From NCBI GenBank assembly GCA_009741485.1, contig CM019237.1:46298982-46362981 (forward strand): DNA of 64,000 nt. The letters are read 5' to 3'. Position numbers and translations under genes: made by a program. Shown here one piece after another: positions 24,561-39,343 of this stretch. Within the stretch, counting starts at the first letter, position 1. The number at the start of each line of letters is the position of its first letter. The notes under the pieces are model-generated. The model saw only the letters and a list, made by a program, of their open reading frames with translations, was not told the origin of the DNA and did no database searches. Source of the DNA: Malurus cyaneus samueli (lineage: Eukaryota; Chordata; Aves; Passeriformes; Maluridae).

Positions 24561-27500
24561 GAGAGTTAACCACCCTCTTGCAGCAGTCTGTGACCAACTC
24601 AGTGTTTGGCTCTCTTCAGAGTCAGATAATTTCCTTAATTTCCAAAGGAATTTAAGATACAGACCTAGGAGGTTTGTTTTTCTAAAATTTTGTCTTAATC
24701 AAATAAAAGAAAGACAACTCTGCTTTTTTTTTCCAAAGTTATTTATCAGAGTAAATGTTTATCCACTTGTTTTTCAACCTATAGTTTTTACAGTACTAAA
24801 ATACCAGTGCATTGAGAGAAAAAAACTGCTATGTGATGCTGATACTTGAAGGATAAATGAAAATAAATACTTTCAGATCAGTTTTTGGCATCAGGCATTT
24901 GTTGACCAGAAAGTCATAAAAAATCTTACTCCTGAGGAAAGATGGGAGTAATTCGTTGACAACATATGTGTAATGTCAAGTGAACATAAGAATATATGAA
25001 AGTATATATGAGGTTTCTAATAACTTGGAGTAATCACATTTTTAAAAAGGTATCAAAGAATTGCTGCAAGCTCATGAAATGATGCCATAGAAAGGCATCC
25101 TGCTTTTGTTCCTAGCATTAATCAACCCTAAAGAGGTCTTTCACTCAGGCCCCCACAGGAAGTGAGTATCTTGAAGTCTTTAACGGCTTTACCCTCATAA
25201 AGAAAACATGAGACAGAAGGTTCTTTGTCTTACACTTCTAAATGCACACAACCTCAGGGATACCCCTTTGGTCGCCCTAGAAGACTATGGGCAGACCAGA
25301 AACATCTGCTGTGAAGACATGTCCATTTTTTAAATGCATCACTTTCAAGCTACAGACACAGCAAAGTGAAAATAAGTATACTCAGAAAAGCAGAAAAAAT
25401 CAACGCTGTCATGCAAATAGCTCATCTCTCACAGGAGTCAGTCACAGACCCACCAACAAAATTAAAGCAGTTCTTGTCTCCCAGTGTTTAGTCTCATTTG
25501 TTGCCTTATCAAAATGCTAATAAACAAGTACACTTGATCTCACCAGAAATACTTAGTTAATTTTGTGGAATTACCTAAATTTATTTGTGCTTCTGTGTTC
25601 AAATAATCCACGGGTGTACATGTGTTTGTATGTCTGTGTGTGCAAAACTCCACCGGCATTTTTGATGGCTGCCTTTCAAAAACTGTCCTGTATCTTGCAT
25701 TTTTCTTCACCCAGAACCAGGATACTTCCTGGGAAGCCAGGTGGTTTCATTGAGAACACACTGCATGTCAGGGCTGCAACTGGGGTCAGGATTTGCAGCC
25801 ACCACTTGAAAGTCTACAGAGAAATTCTCTGTCTGTACACATTTTAGCTGTGTTCCTCCTGCTTCTTCTGACCTTACAGTCGCTGCTGGATTCAGCTGTA
25901 GTTTGAAGGATAAATATCAGTGACAAAATTTATTTCTACTTGATGATAATGAATTTGATATACAAAGCTTGTTTTTTGACAGCTCCTTCACTGTGATCAG
26001 TGAACGCTTAAATGAAATGTGGATTAGACCCACAAACAATAAGAAATGTTGGATGACACTCCTGAAAAAGAATCACCACAAATGAAGCAAAATCAAGGCG
26101 CAGACAAGAGTCCAAATGCAAAGAAAAAGACTGCCAGCAAATTTGACAACAACACTGCTTCCCAAGCTTTTCTTGTAACTGTATGGATCCCCACTAGACA
26201 TTAAGATTGGGAAACAGATTAAAATCTGAATTTGTTTGCTTTGGGTACCCCTGGTATCTACCTTTTATGATCACTACCTCATCAGTCTGCAGCTATACTC
26301 AGTAAGAAAAGCAATGTCCAATGTCTCAATCTTACAGGTACACATGAAGCCAAGTACAAACAATATTTTCTGAAAAGCTCAGAGTACATTTCCAACAGGA
26401 CTCTCCTTGCATCAGTATTGGATGTAATTCAGATTCAGCCCATCTTTTCTTTTTATTATTTTAATGAAATTCTTATTTCATAAGGCATACTCCTGTCAAG
26501 AAGGTACAGGAATACCCATTTTTCTTTTCTGGCCTCTGGTTCAGGAAACAAGAACATACAGAGCATTTTGTTATCTCTCTATTTTCTTTGGGCATTGCCC
26601 CTCCATTTGATGATGCATCAGGAATTAGCATTTTGAAATAAAGGAAAAAAAGGAAGGAAAAGACATCTTGATGTTTTCCTTGTGTTCTGCAGTCTAGTAG
26701 CTCTTCAGAACTAGTAAATTAGCCTGCAGCACTGATTTTTCCCAAGACACCTCTATTACTTTGAATTTGCATCCTTACCATGTACATTATGTATGCCTGT
26801 GCGTCACTGTGCCTGAATTAGCCTACAAGTTCCTTGCTACAGAATACCTTATTCTGTTCACTGCACTACATTCAAGTTTGATGCCCAAGTAATAAAGTTA
26901 ACATAAGGAACACAATGGCAAGCAAAATCAACCAAAATGTGCCTAATGTAAGACTGACTGTGGGACTAAGAGCTACTAGACAAAAATCTACAGACAGCAC
27001 AGCCTGAAGGTTCACAGCTGAGGACTTTTAAAAGTGCCCTCACAGACTTTGGATGTTTGGTTCTTTTTTCAAAAACTCACATTGTGGGAGCTCTTCTACC
27101 AAGGGAAAGCAGCTCTTCCTAAAATAACTTCCCACACAGAAATACTTATTCCGAGTTCCTACTAATTAACTACTCTCTCCCCATTTTTCTGGCTCTCTGC
27201 AAGCCTGATGGGTTAGAAAGGGCCACATTCCACATCGTGGATGATTTTCAGAGGGAAAGGGATATCTCCTTTGTGGATTACCATTTTCAGTTCAGTGCAA
27301 GGTAGCAGGAAGGAAATATCCCAAGGCTGACTCCAGGTAAAGAGTCCTTCCAGCTTATGCAAATATAGGACAATTCATATGAGCTCTGTTTTTTGCTCTA
27401 CTTCCTTTGTCTTGATTCCTGCTCTTTTGACATTAAGAACTGCTGGCTTGAAGCCACTGGATCAATAACAGGGTCTTGGCTTATTTTAAATCCATTACAA

Positions 27501-29612
27501 GGACAATGTAATGTTGAGAAACAAGTCCTAACAGTGCCAACAGCGCAAAATTATTTCTACATGTCCTGGATCAACATATTATCAATTTTGCAATATGATT
27601 CTGACAATAAATGCCTCATGGGATAATAGACCTCATCGTTCAGAGAAATAAACTATTCACCTCAAAGAGTTAAAAAGGGCTGATTTTCTCAAGTGTCGCT
27701 GTAATATAATGCTAATCATGCTAGACACTATACAACCATATTGTGTTCTGAAGAAGCTTCACTCTTATCCATAGCATTAAAAGCAGTCCATTGCCAAACA
27801 CAATGAACTAGATGAAGAAATAGTCTGATGTAGCAGTTTGTGCTCCACTTCGTAGCATTCACTGTTTTACTTAATCTATGGTACTGACTTGACAATCTCA
27901 AATTTTCCATCAGGACCTTGGTTTTTGAAGGTAAGGAGACATTCTGTAACTACACTGCTGTATATTAAACTGGCATTACCCCAAGCAGCACCTGGGATTA
28001 CTAAAAATTAGCAGAATTAGAGGAAGGAAATGGTGTTTTCTGTCTAGCAAATAGTTTTATTCCATGGACAGCCCCTCCATGTACAGTTTGTTTCCCAATG
28101 GTGCTGACTCCTTTTTCCTTATGTGTTCTCCTGCACAAATATCTTGCAAGCTCTGCTTTCCTGGCACGGCTGTGGCTGTCCAGGATACAACAGAGCTGGA
28201 TGCAGCCCTCTCATTCAGCAAAATGACTTTTTTAAATTTATGCCTATTTAAATTTTTTATGCATGCTGCAATATTTACAGAGCAAGCACAAGCTGCATTA
28301 TGTGGAAGTGATTCCCTGCACCTCACTAAACAAAGAGGGGCCAGGAAATTGATTAGCTGTGAGGATGCATTTTCATTTCCCAGCAATATTTCCTGCTCCT
28401 GTGGTTTCCTTGCCTAGAGATGAGCAGAGCATAGGGACAGGAGAAGGTGTTAAGTCAGCTGCCAGAGATACAGCAGTTGTTTCAGTGACAGCAACCCTTT
28501 CAAAATGAAGATCAGAGCTTAATCAGCAAATAGCTAGTGACCTGGAAAGGTAGGTAATTTAGTGCTTGGCTGCAAGATGAACACTTAATTGAAGCCTTAT
28601 CAAGTGCTTGCAGAACGTACTCCCAGAGCTTACAAGGAGGCTCAAATGCCCCATGAAGCAAAAGGGATTGTTGCTATCTTACAGCACCCAAACAAGTTGG
28701 CTTGCATTTCTGAAGAGCCAAACAATCCAGATAGAAATAGATGGGGCTTCCTTACACTTTCCTGCATCCTCCCTCTGTTGGCAATTTCAAACGATATCAA
28801 ACTTGTCACAGATGAAACACTGCAACATGAACACCAAAGCTCATTAAAAAAAATTTCAGTTCTTGAGACATGTCCATAACCATGCAGCTCTTGAATTCTT
28901 GGTTTAGACATGGCTGGAGCAGTATAAGAAACACCAGTCTATTTCTCATCTACCACTAGGAAGGTGACCTCCAGCAAAAAAAAATTATTTTGGAAACCAG
29001 GGGACATGTGCCCATCACTCTTTGGCATGTGCCCATAAATGTCACTTACTCTGTTACTCTGTTAGGTCTACTTGCTTTTGTGGCCTGGCTTAGAAAACTA
29101 GTCTTTGCAATGTGGATGCTTTCATAGGTACTGACATAATGTCTCCAAATATCTTCGCCTCTAGGAGGACACATTAAAACATCCAAAAAAAAAGGTAGGA
29201 GAATAAAAGTCATGTACCCTTTCTCCTGGAGCTTCAACAGTTTTTTTGCCACAACTAAAGGGGGCAGGGGGTGAAGGGAAAGATTTAAAGCATAACTGAG
29301 TAACTGTCTCCTTACTTTACCGCCCATAACTCCCTTTCCTTGATGCCTTGTCAATATTTGACACCAGAGGAATCATTTTCCAGGGGAGATGTCTTCTTTC
29401 AGAATTTTGCCAGTGCTGCTTGCTGATCAGCAAGGCTTTGGAAAGACAAGTACAATAATTACCAACTCCAGTCCAAAACTGAGACACATGTGTATCGTAT
29501 GTGCTGTAGTCAACTAGAAGCTGAAAATGTGCTCCTTTGTTTTGCTCACCCTTGTAAGTACATAAAGATAAATCAGCCAGCAGTTAACTGTGTCATGTTC
29601 TAAGCAATTCTC
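24561..29612. other. Noncoding DNA, no gene seen
   Basis: Long repeat-poor stretch. GT-rich sequence lies near 25614-25650. The segment 28190-28400 looks like a second possible conserved element (see findings). Overlapping open frames at 28057-28417 on both strands (109 and 117 codons) have no recognisable domain. A 23-bp-spaced repeat of CATGTGCCCAT occurs near 29005-29038. Confidence 0.55.
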
Positions 29613-29634
29613 TGTGTGTGTGTGTGTGTGTGTG
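29613..29634. repeat. (TG)11 dinucleotide microsatellite
   Basis: Eleven uninterrupted TG units, flanked by TTCTC on the left and CATGCA on the right. Confidence 0.97.
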
Positions 29635-29731
29635 CATGCACTGATAAGAGTCATGGCTTTAGTTTTTTAATTGACTTTGGGAATTAATAAGAAAAGTTCT
29701 GAATTAGCCCCTAGGGTAGCAGCACTCCCCT
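29635..29731. other. Noncoding spacer
   Basis: Unique AT-rich sequence between the TG repeat and the 15-bp duplication. Nothing recognisable. Confidence 0.6.
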
Positions 29732-29760
29732 GTGGAATAAACCCCGGTGGAATAAACCCC
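29732..29760. repeat. 15-bp tandem duplication
   Basis: GTGGAATAAACCCC occurs at about 29732 and again at about 29747, giving a 15-bp period with the spacer base G. It is probably slippage. Confidence 0.85.
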
Positions 29761-32700
29761 TGTCATCAGTGGTGTCAACCAGAAATGCCAGGGGTCAACT
29801 AACAGGAATGCCAGGCTTTACAGTGGTCCTGACCCAACTAAGCATAAATCCGAGCATCAGTTCTTTCACCTCTACATCATCTGAAAAGTACAAATAGGAC
29901 ATAACTTGGCCCTGGCTGCCAAATGGAGATCAGCAGAGATGGAGAGAAACAGTGAGCAGGCGGGAAAGTAGCCAGTGCAATGCCCTGCACGGAGCGGGCA
30001 GAGGCAGTGAGCGAAAGCAGAAGACAGAAATCCTTGCTTGTACTTTGCTGGTGCTGACCAAGCAGAAGCATCTGCTAAATCAGGTATCAAGATGGAAGTA
30101 CAAGAACTGGGAACTGTTGCTCTGACTGGTTTTATCCTTCTTCCGAGCAAAGGACAGAATTTGAAAAAATCTGGACCAATACTTAGAATATTTCTCCTTA
30201 CAAAGACAGGAATCCACTCAAAATTTAGAAATAGGCTTCAGCTGTAAAAGACTTGTTTTGCCCATGCCCCTGGATATATTCTCCAGAATACAACACTATC
30301 ATGAAGACAGAGCTTTATATACCTTTAAAGACCTCCATTACCACGCTCAGCAATAATAGTACAGTAGCGGAGATCTTGGCAATAATATGGACATGAGCAC
30401 CATCTGACTGAGTGAACTTGGCAGAACAACTCAGACATCAAGTTGAAAGTCAAAACAAAACCACATTTTCTGGAGGTTCATTAGGTTTATGACATCATTG
30501 GAATCTTGCAGCCTTTGCTTATGATTCTCTCAAGTGTGTATCATTGTAGCAATGAGTGAGACACCACACTCCCGCTACTCTGAAACTTCTGCCGTTGTTG
30601 CAAAATACACAGTCAATTTAGTTTACTGCACTGGATTAGAGATAAACCTGCTGATCTTAAGAAGTGACCTTCAATTTCTCTTTATCAGAAGCTTGGGAAG
30701 TCTTGGATGTCATTGGTTTGACAGCATGGCAGAGCATTTCTCTAATTCACTTGCAAACGTAAGTAAAAATGCACTAAAAACGAGGTGATAAACTCCAGTT
30801 TAAACTCAAGGATTGTACTCAGCACAGCATCCGGTGCTGAATCTGCACACTACATTTTGCTGCATCACCAGTGACCTTCTTCAGACTTTCATTCCCACAG
30901 CCCAATGCAGATGCTAAATTCTGATCAGGTACAGCTATTACAGATAAACACGCCTGTAGGCAGAAAATTTAATTAAGCAAACTCATGCTATTTTCCCCAC
31001 AATTTGGAATCAAGTTCTTTTCAATAGAAATTTACAACTTCAAATGTAGACTTTTATCCACTATTTGCAAACTTTGGCTGGTCCATCTTTCAAACCTCTC
31101 CCACAAGACAAACTATTTTACACACCAGAAGGTAAGACATGAAGACCTGTCTATGCTGCAGTCATCAATATAATGTCATTGATGGTGAATACATTCTTCT
31201 TGTGATTGCACACAAGAACAAGAAAATCTGCATCTCTCCTGTCTGTGCTGCTCATTCTTGATGCATATGGTGCTGCTATAGCGGTGTCTGTTACTGAGCC
31301 TAATCAGCAAAGTAGAAGTAAGGCCCAAGTGATACAACCAAAACTCCAAAAGCAAAATATTGGCAGATTCAGACAGAAGGTTCCCAGTTTCCTGATATGC
31401 TATGCTGAGATCAGCCCCTTACCTCATTTTCTATTTCGCTCCAGAAAAAAAAATAAAATAAATGAGCCATTAAATAATTTAGGAGAACCTCAGTGATCCA
31501 CTACAATTCCCAAAAATGATCTCATTGTAATGAGAAATTGACCCAAAGAAATCTACCAGCATCACATTTTGCTAAAATTGTAGCCCAAGGAAGCTCATAC
31601 TTAACATTTACGCATCTTTCTGCATCTGCAGAAATATTAGGATGGTTCTGTCATCGTCCTGCCACTGACACAGTTTCATGCTGGTTAGAATGACTGTGGT
31701 ACTTGTGAAGAAATTTTGTTCAAGTTGATGGTAAGACCAACAACAATATGGATTATCTCTGTGTTCATTATCTCTGGAAAACAGAACTCAAATAAATTAT
31801 CTCAACATTACACAAATTAGCCAAACTGGACAGATCTCCAGTGAGCCAGTGCTTTTCTCCCCTAGTCTGCAGCCTGTGCAGTGTCCCTGCAGCTCCCTGG
31901 ATCTGGGTTTCAAGAGCAGGGTAAGGAGTCTGGCTGATCTGCACTGCAGCTTTTCAGAAGCAAACACACGTTGAAAAATCTACTGAAACTGATTCAAATT
32001 GTTTAAATTTCTTGCTACACTTAGGGAGGGATTTCTGAACTAGAGACTATTTACTGTACCAATCGTTGGAACCCCCTGGTGAGACTCCTTGATTGTTTCA
32101 AATATCACATCCTAGTGGGTATGGGATTTCCCTCCAAAATCCTTTACTTGTATACACATCCCACATGGAGGTGCATTGTGCAGCTCAAAAACCATTTCAC
32201 CACTACCTATATTTGTTACCTAAATGTCAATATTTTCTTTTCTCTTTCTTAGGCAAGTTGCAAACCAGCATCATATACATGGGAATTTTGTGTTAAAATT
32301 TTCACCCCAAGTTATTTTTTAAAATCAGAGAGAATTCTGAAAAAAAAAACCAAACCACTTTTTACCAGAAGTGCTCTGAAAAGATGGAGAACTACAATTC
32401 AATCTAAAGTTTTTAGAACATTCACTTACATAATCTGTAACATCCTTTGTATTGAAACAAGCCATCATATTTTATAGTTCTTACACCATCTTATGATCAT
32501 GAAAAGGTCACCATGTGGGAACTGCAGTAGTTTTTAAAAGTCTATAACTGTCTCTCACTTTTCTCCTTATTTTAGTTCTTTCACTTTGTGAGGGAGATAA
32601 AATGTGTGAGTTCTGTCCAGATACTCTGACATGTTTACAGGAAGAAAATACTTTTATTAGCTTTATTACAATTTTTTAGTGTCAGGTTGGCCCCTATGTA

Positions 32701-35700
32701 TTTATTTTCACACCAGTATAAAATAAACTAAGAGATAAAATCTAAATCTTGTTTAGCATAATGTTGAAAAATGGCCATAGGGGGAAAAAGATTGAGAAGA
32801 GCTTAGCTTCCTTATGATGGTATTTAAATTATGTTCAAAATAATACTGTGCAAATTGAACCTGCAAGTTCTGTGCAGGTTTACAGAGGATTGAATCTGCA
32901 CCGAACCTGCCTAGTTTGAATGGCTTTTTTTTGCTCATTCTAAGGTAGCTTCACCTGTGGGCTGTCAGCAAATGTTGGGAATGTCCCAGCTAAGCGTGGG
33001 CAGCATCAATAGCTCTACAGATGGAAACCTTTCTTCTCAGTTTCATGGTGTGGTCAAATCATCTCTTTTTTTTTCCTTTCAATTTCCTCAGAAAGGCTCC
33101 TTAGAGACCCCACTCTTAGAAGCTCACAGATGCAACCATGGCAAGAAACACTCCCCACTTCAAGAAACACTTGAATCACATGTCAAGAAACAATCCTGAA
33201 TTAAACACTGTCCAATATTCATCTCTGGAAATTGCAAAACTATGAGCTAAACCAGATCATCTCTGAACATGACTTGCCATGCCTGTGGTTCCTGAAGGAG
33301 AAGCATGTTGACTTAAGACCAGCAAAGTCATGTCCCTTTTGGCTGGGAAAGTGCCCAAGGGCTAGGACTTACAAGATCAGTTTTCTTTAGGATCCTGGAA
33401 GCATGTAGTTTTTAGTCCAGAGAAAACAGAATAATTTTTCTTCTCCATCAAAATTCATAGCATAGGCTGTACACCATGGCACAGAGCACAACATCAATAA
33501 AGTTAGCAGTGTGTGAACAAAATTGTCAGGGTCTTTATCTCCAATGACCAGAACATATGCATCCACTGACTCTCCTAGCTAGAATTAAGGAGCTCTTTCT
33601 GTCTCTTTCTTTCTCACAATAAAATGAATTGTGAAATTAAGCTGTTGACTAATTCAGGGCTATTTCTATCCAATGATCCTGAAACAATACTATTAAAGTA
33701 GAAAAGCTCTTTTTTTTCTTTTTCTTTTCTTAGTTGATCATTCAATAACCTTTAAGCAAGGAATTGTTAATTTCTAGCAATTTAGCCTTCAAACTCAAAG
33801 TAGAATTTAGAGTCCATAAAATCCATGGGTCTTCTGTGATTATAACATAAAGATTTAGACCATTTATTTGACTGCAATTACCTAATATTTTCTTTGTGCT
33901 GACTTGGTATTGTTCTGAAAGAGAAAAATGAACGTCAAGAAAAAGAGCTTTCAAGCGGTGAACAACACAAGCTCCATTAAATTATATCCTATCCTCATTC
34001 ACACATTCTGCAATTCTTCTGTGTAAATGCTATATCTAAAATATCCTTCCTACCCTAGTTCCTTATTCTCTTCCTTCAATTCCACTTTTAAACAAAACAT
34101 GTTTTTTTCCTAAAGGAAGAGAAGAGGGAAAAAACCCTCTCCTCTAACATTTTCATTTATTTCTAACCTTGAGAAATATAAAAGTTTATTTAAACACTGA
34201 ATGACAAATTACTGGGGTTTTTTATAGCTTTATACACTATCTCTACAGCAGGTAACTTCTCCATACAGACTATGCTTGTATGGACCAGAAGGTGTCTGAG
34301 TCTGGGGCTGTCCAGGAACCTGGGTTGCTCCTTTACACAGGAGGAGTCCCAGAGACTCCAGGAGGCTGGATGATCTACAGAGTGGGACTAAATCATCACC
34401 ATGAATAACAGTTACTGAATAACTGTAGTTAACATCACCAAGTGACCCTTCTGGTGTGGGCAAGAGAAATTTCAAAAAAGCAACTCTGCCTGTTTCCCAC
34501 ATACCTGACTTCTTGAACGCCCACAAAAAGATCCAGCTTCAAGTTCTATACGTCTGTGGTGCTCACAAACTGCAAACTGTGCTGAGAAAACTCTTCACCC
34601 TGCTATTCCTCACTGTTCACACTTCCACTTGTTACTGCTATTCACTTCTGCTGCATCAGCAGCATCACTCCTCTTCAAACACCAGAAATTTGAATTAGTC
34701 AAAAAATTGCATAGAAACAAGGAGATATTTCATGTCCCAGCTCCACAAAGAATTTCTATGCAAGGCAACCATCCACTGCCCAAACCATACGCAGAGTTGC
34801 TCAGTCCCTGTCCCCTCTGCACCAGATGCTGTGCTGACGTCAGTATTTCATGGACTTTCAGTAAGGAATGGCAATTTCTCTGTCAGGACACAGACATTAC
34901 CTAAAACAGATTAAAGGTTGTTAGGAGCTTAGAAACCTGTACAAGGCACAAAAATTATTTGTGAGTGTGTGAATCAGCAGGATTCAGGATACCACAATCT
35001 CAGGTGCTAGACATCACATGCTTAAAAAAACTCAAAAAATCTCTTGTTTCAAATTCTTATCATCTTTATATGAAGGAGACGAATTGAACAAAAGAATGAA
35101 ACTAGGGTGCACTTAATGTGCCAAGCAGAAAGGAGATAAAGCTCATTTGCTCTCCCTCACTCCCTATTACTGTTAATTGTATGGTTCATTTACTAAAACT
35201 TTCTAAATAATATGGTGTGCTTTATAAAAACTGTCCATTAGGGAAGATGCGACTACAATCAAGAATGTTGCACCAAGCTAGGCTTGAATTTTAAACTTAA
35301 AAAAAAATATTCTAAAATCAGTCAGATAGGAATCACTGTGTGCTGCATATTTCAACTACTGGGATGCTGCTGACTACAGATCAGCAGCAGCCTCTGCCTG
35401 AGCCAGGCAATACTTCTGCACGAATGAAAATGGCAAGCATGCATTTTTACTTGTAATTGATTTCCTGACAAACTGCAGCACTGGATTCTCTCTCACTTTT
35501 TCAAAAATTTTCATTAACATCAATTCCTACTGATACATAGATCTGCAATGTGCTCTTGCATGACTCCATTTTTTGAAAGCACCTGTCTCTGGATTATTTT
35601 ATTGCTCTTGCAGTCTGAGCTTGCTCAGCAAAACGGTAACATCAGACCCAGAGGATTAACACTGCACCAAAGTGCTCAGCATCTGGCAGCTAACAGGGTA

Positions 35701-37023
35701 TAGTATTAGTGGTATGTCAGGCTTTTCACATGGAGAGTAAGGAAAAATTTCTCCAGACTTCCACAAAACAGGAAATTCAAGACGGAGGTGATCCTTGGCT
35801 TAGTTATTGGAGGTTGCAAACCTGGCTTTTCCTAGATCAACTAATGCATGCCTGCCTATGCTGAAAGGAAATGGTCTGTGTGGGAAAACGAGCATTTTAT
35901 GCATATCCTTTAGAGGAAATCAATAGGTCTCTAATTTCCTCGACACAGGATTAGGTGCTTAGTGCCTTAAAACTGCCATGCAGAGTAACTAAACCGACCA
36001 TCTTTCTCTCCATGCTTCTATTTATGCAAATGGCTCCCTACACCTCCTGAGCATTAGTATTTTTAGCACACAATTGTAAGTGTGGTTACATGTGAAAACA
36101 TAAAAGTGTAACTAGAATGTGTCATTTATAAATGATAACCAATGATTGGAGGAACATCCTTAGTACTGTTTCCTGAGTTCTGCAATTCTCTGCTTTTGAC
36201 TTCAGAGTACATTCAGCCCATGATATTCCCCCCGATATACCTCAATCCCTAAAGTAATTAAGCGAAATTCTCATAAAGCATGAAAAATTAGCTCATGGTT
36301 TTCCTTCATCTAAAGTCAAGGGTAAGGTATATGCTGAACCCCAACAGAGAGACAGGGTCAGGCCCTTTCCAGGGATTATGCATTGAACACAATTCCTGTT
36401 CTCACCCTGGGACAGCAAAATGCAGGTGACAAACTACAACAAAGCCACAGGCATTGTAGGATGCCATGCTGTGACATCTTCCTGCCAACCACACTCCAGC
36501 AGCATTTAGCAGACATTGCTGATTCAAAACCTGCCTTCCCATAACCTTGGCTTATCACCCAGATGCTGGCAAAGCTCCTGAAACAGGACAGTGCCTGTGT
36601 TATTTTCAAGGGCACAGGAGCAAAGTGTTACTTGCTTTACTCACAGCACTTAAAACAGGACAGAAAACATAAAAATTTTTTTTTGGACTTGGATCAACTG
36701 CAATATTACTTCTTGTATGACATCCTTTGCTAAAACTATGTTAATGAGAGGGAATGAAACACTTTCACAATTTAACTGGATTTACTTATAATAGTGAAAC
36801 TGTAAAGATTGAATTTGTGCTCACATAATAGCTAATCAACATCAATTTTTCATTTTAAAAAGCAGTTTGATAGTATTAACCACAGAGAGAATACGCTACA
36901 AAATCACTAGCCATGCACATACAAACACAGATGCCTCAAGATTTAAAATGCCATTTCTGACTTAGGAAGTCTGCTCTGGCAAATTTAAAAGCAACATTGT
37001 TGGAAATTCAGAAGGAGAACAGT
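29761..37023. other. Noncoding DNA, no gene seen
   Basis: More than 7 kb of unique sequence with only short simple tracts: A run near 31445-31453, A run at 32337-32347, pyrimidine tracts near 33063-33079 and 33710-33732, T run at about 36676-36684. A 14-bp perfect palindrome TCATTTATAAATGA lies near 36122-36135. Open frames stay below 100 codons and none resembles a known protein. Confidence 0.55.
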
Positions 37024-37102
37024 AGGTTTAGGCTGGACATTAGGAAGAAGTTCTCCACAGAAAGAGTGACTGGGCATTGGGATGGGCTGCCACTGCAACG
37101 GT
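37024..37102 (+). mobile_element. Short CR1 LINE fragment
   Basis: AGGTTTAGGCTGGACATTAG, then GAAGAAGTTCTCCACAGA and GGGCATTGGGATGGGCTGCC, follow the standard CR1 phrase near the ORF2 end ('aggtttagattggatattaggaa... ggcattggaacaggctgcccag'). Nothing CR1-like continues on either side. It is a truncated relic without tail or duplications. Confidence 0.8.
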
Positions 37103-38880
37103 AGAAGAGTAGAGAAATTCTCTCCCAGGATCTCATGGCTAGCAGTCACATCACATCATGAAGAAGGAAGATTTACCCTAATGGGTAAAAAAGGTCTGTG
37201 GCAGTAGAGGACACTTTGTTCCATTAAATTGCCACCAACAGCGAGCTCTGCAGCAAAAGAAGTACTTCCCTCTTGTGACTGGTCTACTACCCCTGGAATG
37301 TCAACTATGGTTACCAAGCTGATGCCTTACTATGCTCAAGACCAGGAAGAAGAGAACTGGAGCTCTCATATAGCTGTCTTACATATACAGACAACGTTTT
37401 TCTCCATATCAGAGGATGAAAATTCTGGATTTTATACAGTCTTTTAAAATATTTAGGTGTTGACACATACTGCAACTACATCAGAAGGCTGTTGAGTTTG
37501 CAGTATCAAGTGCCTTAGAAGCGCCAGGATTAAGGCTGCATCTGTGAAACACACTCAGCACTTCTGTGCTTATGCAACATGATATGGGTTTTAATTTCAG
37601 ACCACACAGAAATTTTTATCCTCAGTGTGCACTTAGGATGGACACTTCTGTGATAAGCATCATCCCCACCTGGCCTCTGCCCAGTCTGTGCACAGGGAAA
37701 GCTGTACAAAAACACTGCGTGAAAGAAAAGGTTGGTCCCAGGATCAAAGAATTTGAATTTTAATTTGAAGTGCTCAATTGTGTGCCCACCTCTGCTTTCC
37801 ATGCTGCTAAGGAAGTGACTTCAGTGAGGGTATATCACTGTCCGAGCACTCAGCAGACCACACCTGATGAACCAAGGTTATGGCACTCATAGCTACAGTC
37901 AGTGTCCACTGAAGTCTTATTTTGATTATATAAAATGCTATAATGTGATAAAGACATGAAAAAAAATCATGCCCTTGACGTTTCACATTCAGGATGCTAA
38001 GCTTATAAGCATTTCTCCCTTTCACATCAAAAACCCCAGCTCCTTATCTATGAAGTAATAAGAATAGATGACACCAGCAAGGGAAATAATACCATCTTAA
38101 ATCATAGTTTCCATGAGAAATAATTATTTGCCATCTAGATACCAGCAGAAGTTGTGATGATTGCAGTAAAAATACAAATATCAAGAAATATTTGCTTGGT
38201 TTTTTGTTCAGAGCCTGATTTGGATCATAGATACTAACCATAAAACAGAATTAAATACTTCACAAGGAAAACAAAAAGAAACAAAGATAACTCAGTGAAA
38301 ACACTGCATGTGAACATAAATGTAGCCAACCAATAACCTGGCATTTAATAATTCTTAAATGCTCAAACCTTCCTTCCCATGGTATTCAGTAAAATAAAAC
38401 TCACAATGCTAGTACCCGAGAGTGCCACAAAGTACTCACAAAGCCATACCCCAAGTTTAAAACTGATTGACAGGCTTACAGATGTTCCTAAAAATGCAGC
38501 TGAAAATACGTAAGTGCTCACTGAGTGGCCTCAGAACATGTTTTCCCCTGGACTCTCTTCAGCAAAGATGACATATGTTTGACAACAGCCAAAGAGAAGC
38601 ACATCAATTGCAAGTTACTTAGCCTGGAGTGCACTGTAATCAGAGAACATCACAAACCAACCAGACATCATGGTATGCCCTGGAAAACAACCAACTGGAA
38701 TTTTTAGACAGGCAATGACCAGCTGCAATGTTATCAAAGTTATAAGCAAATATCCCAAATATTTCTCCATGTTCTAGAACAATATGATAATTTTTATTTT
38801 TAAAAACTTCTCTGAGGACCTTTACTTGTTTTAAGAAATTAAAAGATTTCTTCTTTACCTTGCGTATTTGAATGTAGCTT
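37103..38880. other. Noncoding DNA, no gene seen
   Basis: Unique AT-rich sequence. Open frames of 60-90 codons overlap on both strands without recognisable content. Confidence 0.6.
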
Positions 38881-38921
38881 ATTTATTATTATCTGTCACT
38901 ATATTTATTATTATCTGTCAC
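38881..38921. repeat. 22-bp tandem duplication
   Basis: TTTATTATTATCTGTCA occurs at 38882 and again at 38904, a period of 22 bp with a few differences at the unit edges. Confidence 0.88.
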
Positions 38922-39171
38922 AGAATTTCTATTTCTGCTCTACTGTCACTGTGGGAAAACAGCTAGGCTGGCATGGGCAGGGTAGTGGCACAGAATTCAG
39001 GAATCCTGGGTTGAACCAAGACGTATATTTCTGTATGCTGTTGAGTGAGACACTTAAGCTTTGACAATGAACAAGTTCCTGTGCAGTAATTGCCATGCTA
39101 TCCCATGATAGCTGAAAGCACATAGAAATTCCCAGATTTCTTTCATCACAACCTGATGCTGAAGCAAAATG
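38922..39171. other. Noncoding spacer
   Basis: Short unique stretch before the A/C-rich tract. Nothing recognisable. Confidence 0.6.
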
Positions 39172-39343
39172 CAAAAAAACAAAACAAAACAAAACAAACA
39201 AAAAAAAAGAAAAACAAAAAAACCCAACAGAATTCCAACAATAAAAATCCATACAATCAAAAAACGCCAAAAGCACAACAAAAAACCCAAACAACAAAAA
39301 AACCCACCCACCCACTCAACCAACCAACCAACCAACCAAACCA
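39172..39343. repeat. A/C-rich low-complexity tract
   Basis: Nearly pure A and C over about 170 bp: (AAAAC)-type units at 39173-39199, mixed A-rich sequence in the middle, then CCCA and (CCAA) units at about 39302-39339. Both strands give artificial open frames (K/N/T/P-rich on plus, F/L/V/W-rich on minus) that are by-products of composition. Confidence 0.93.
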
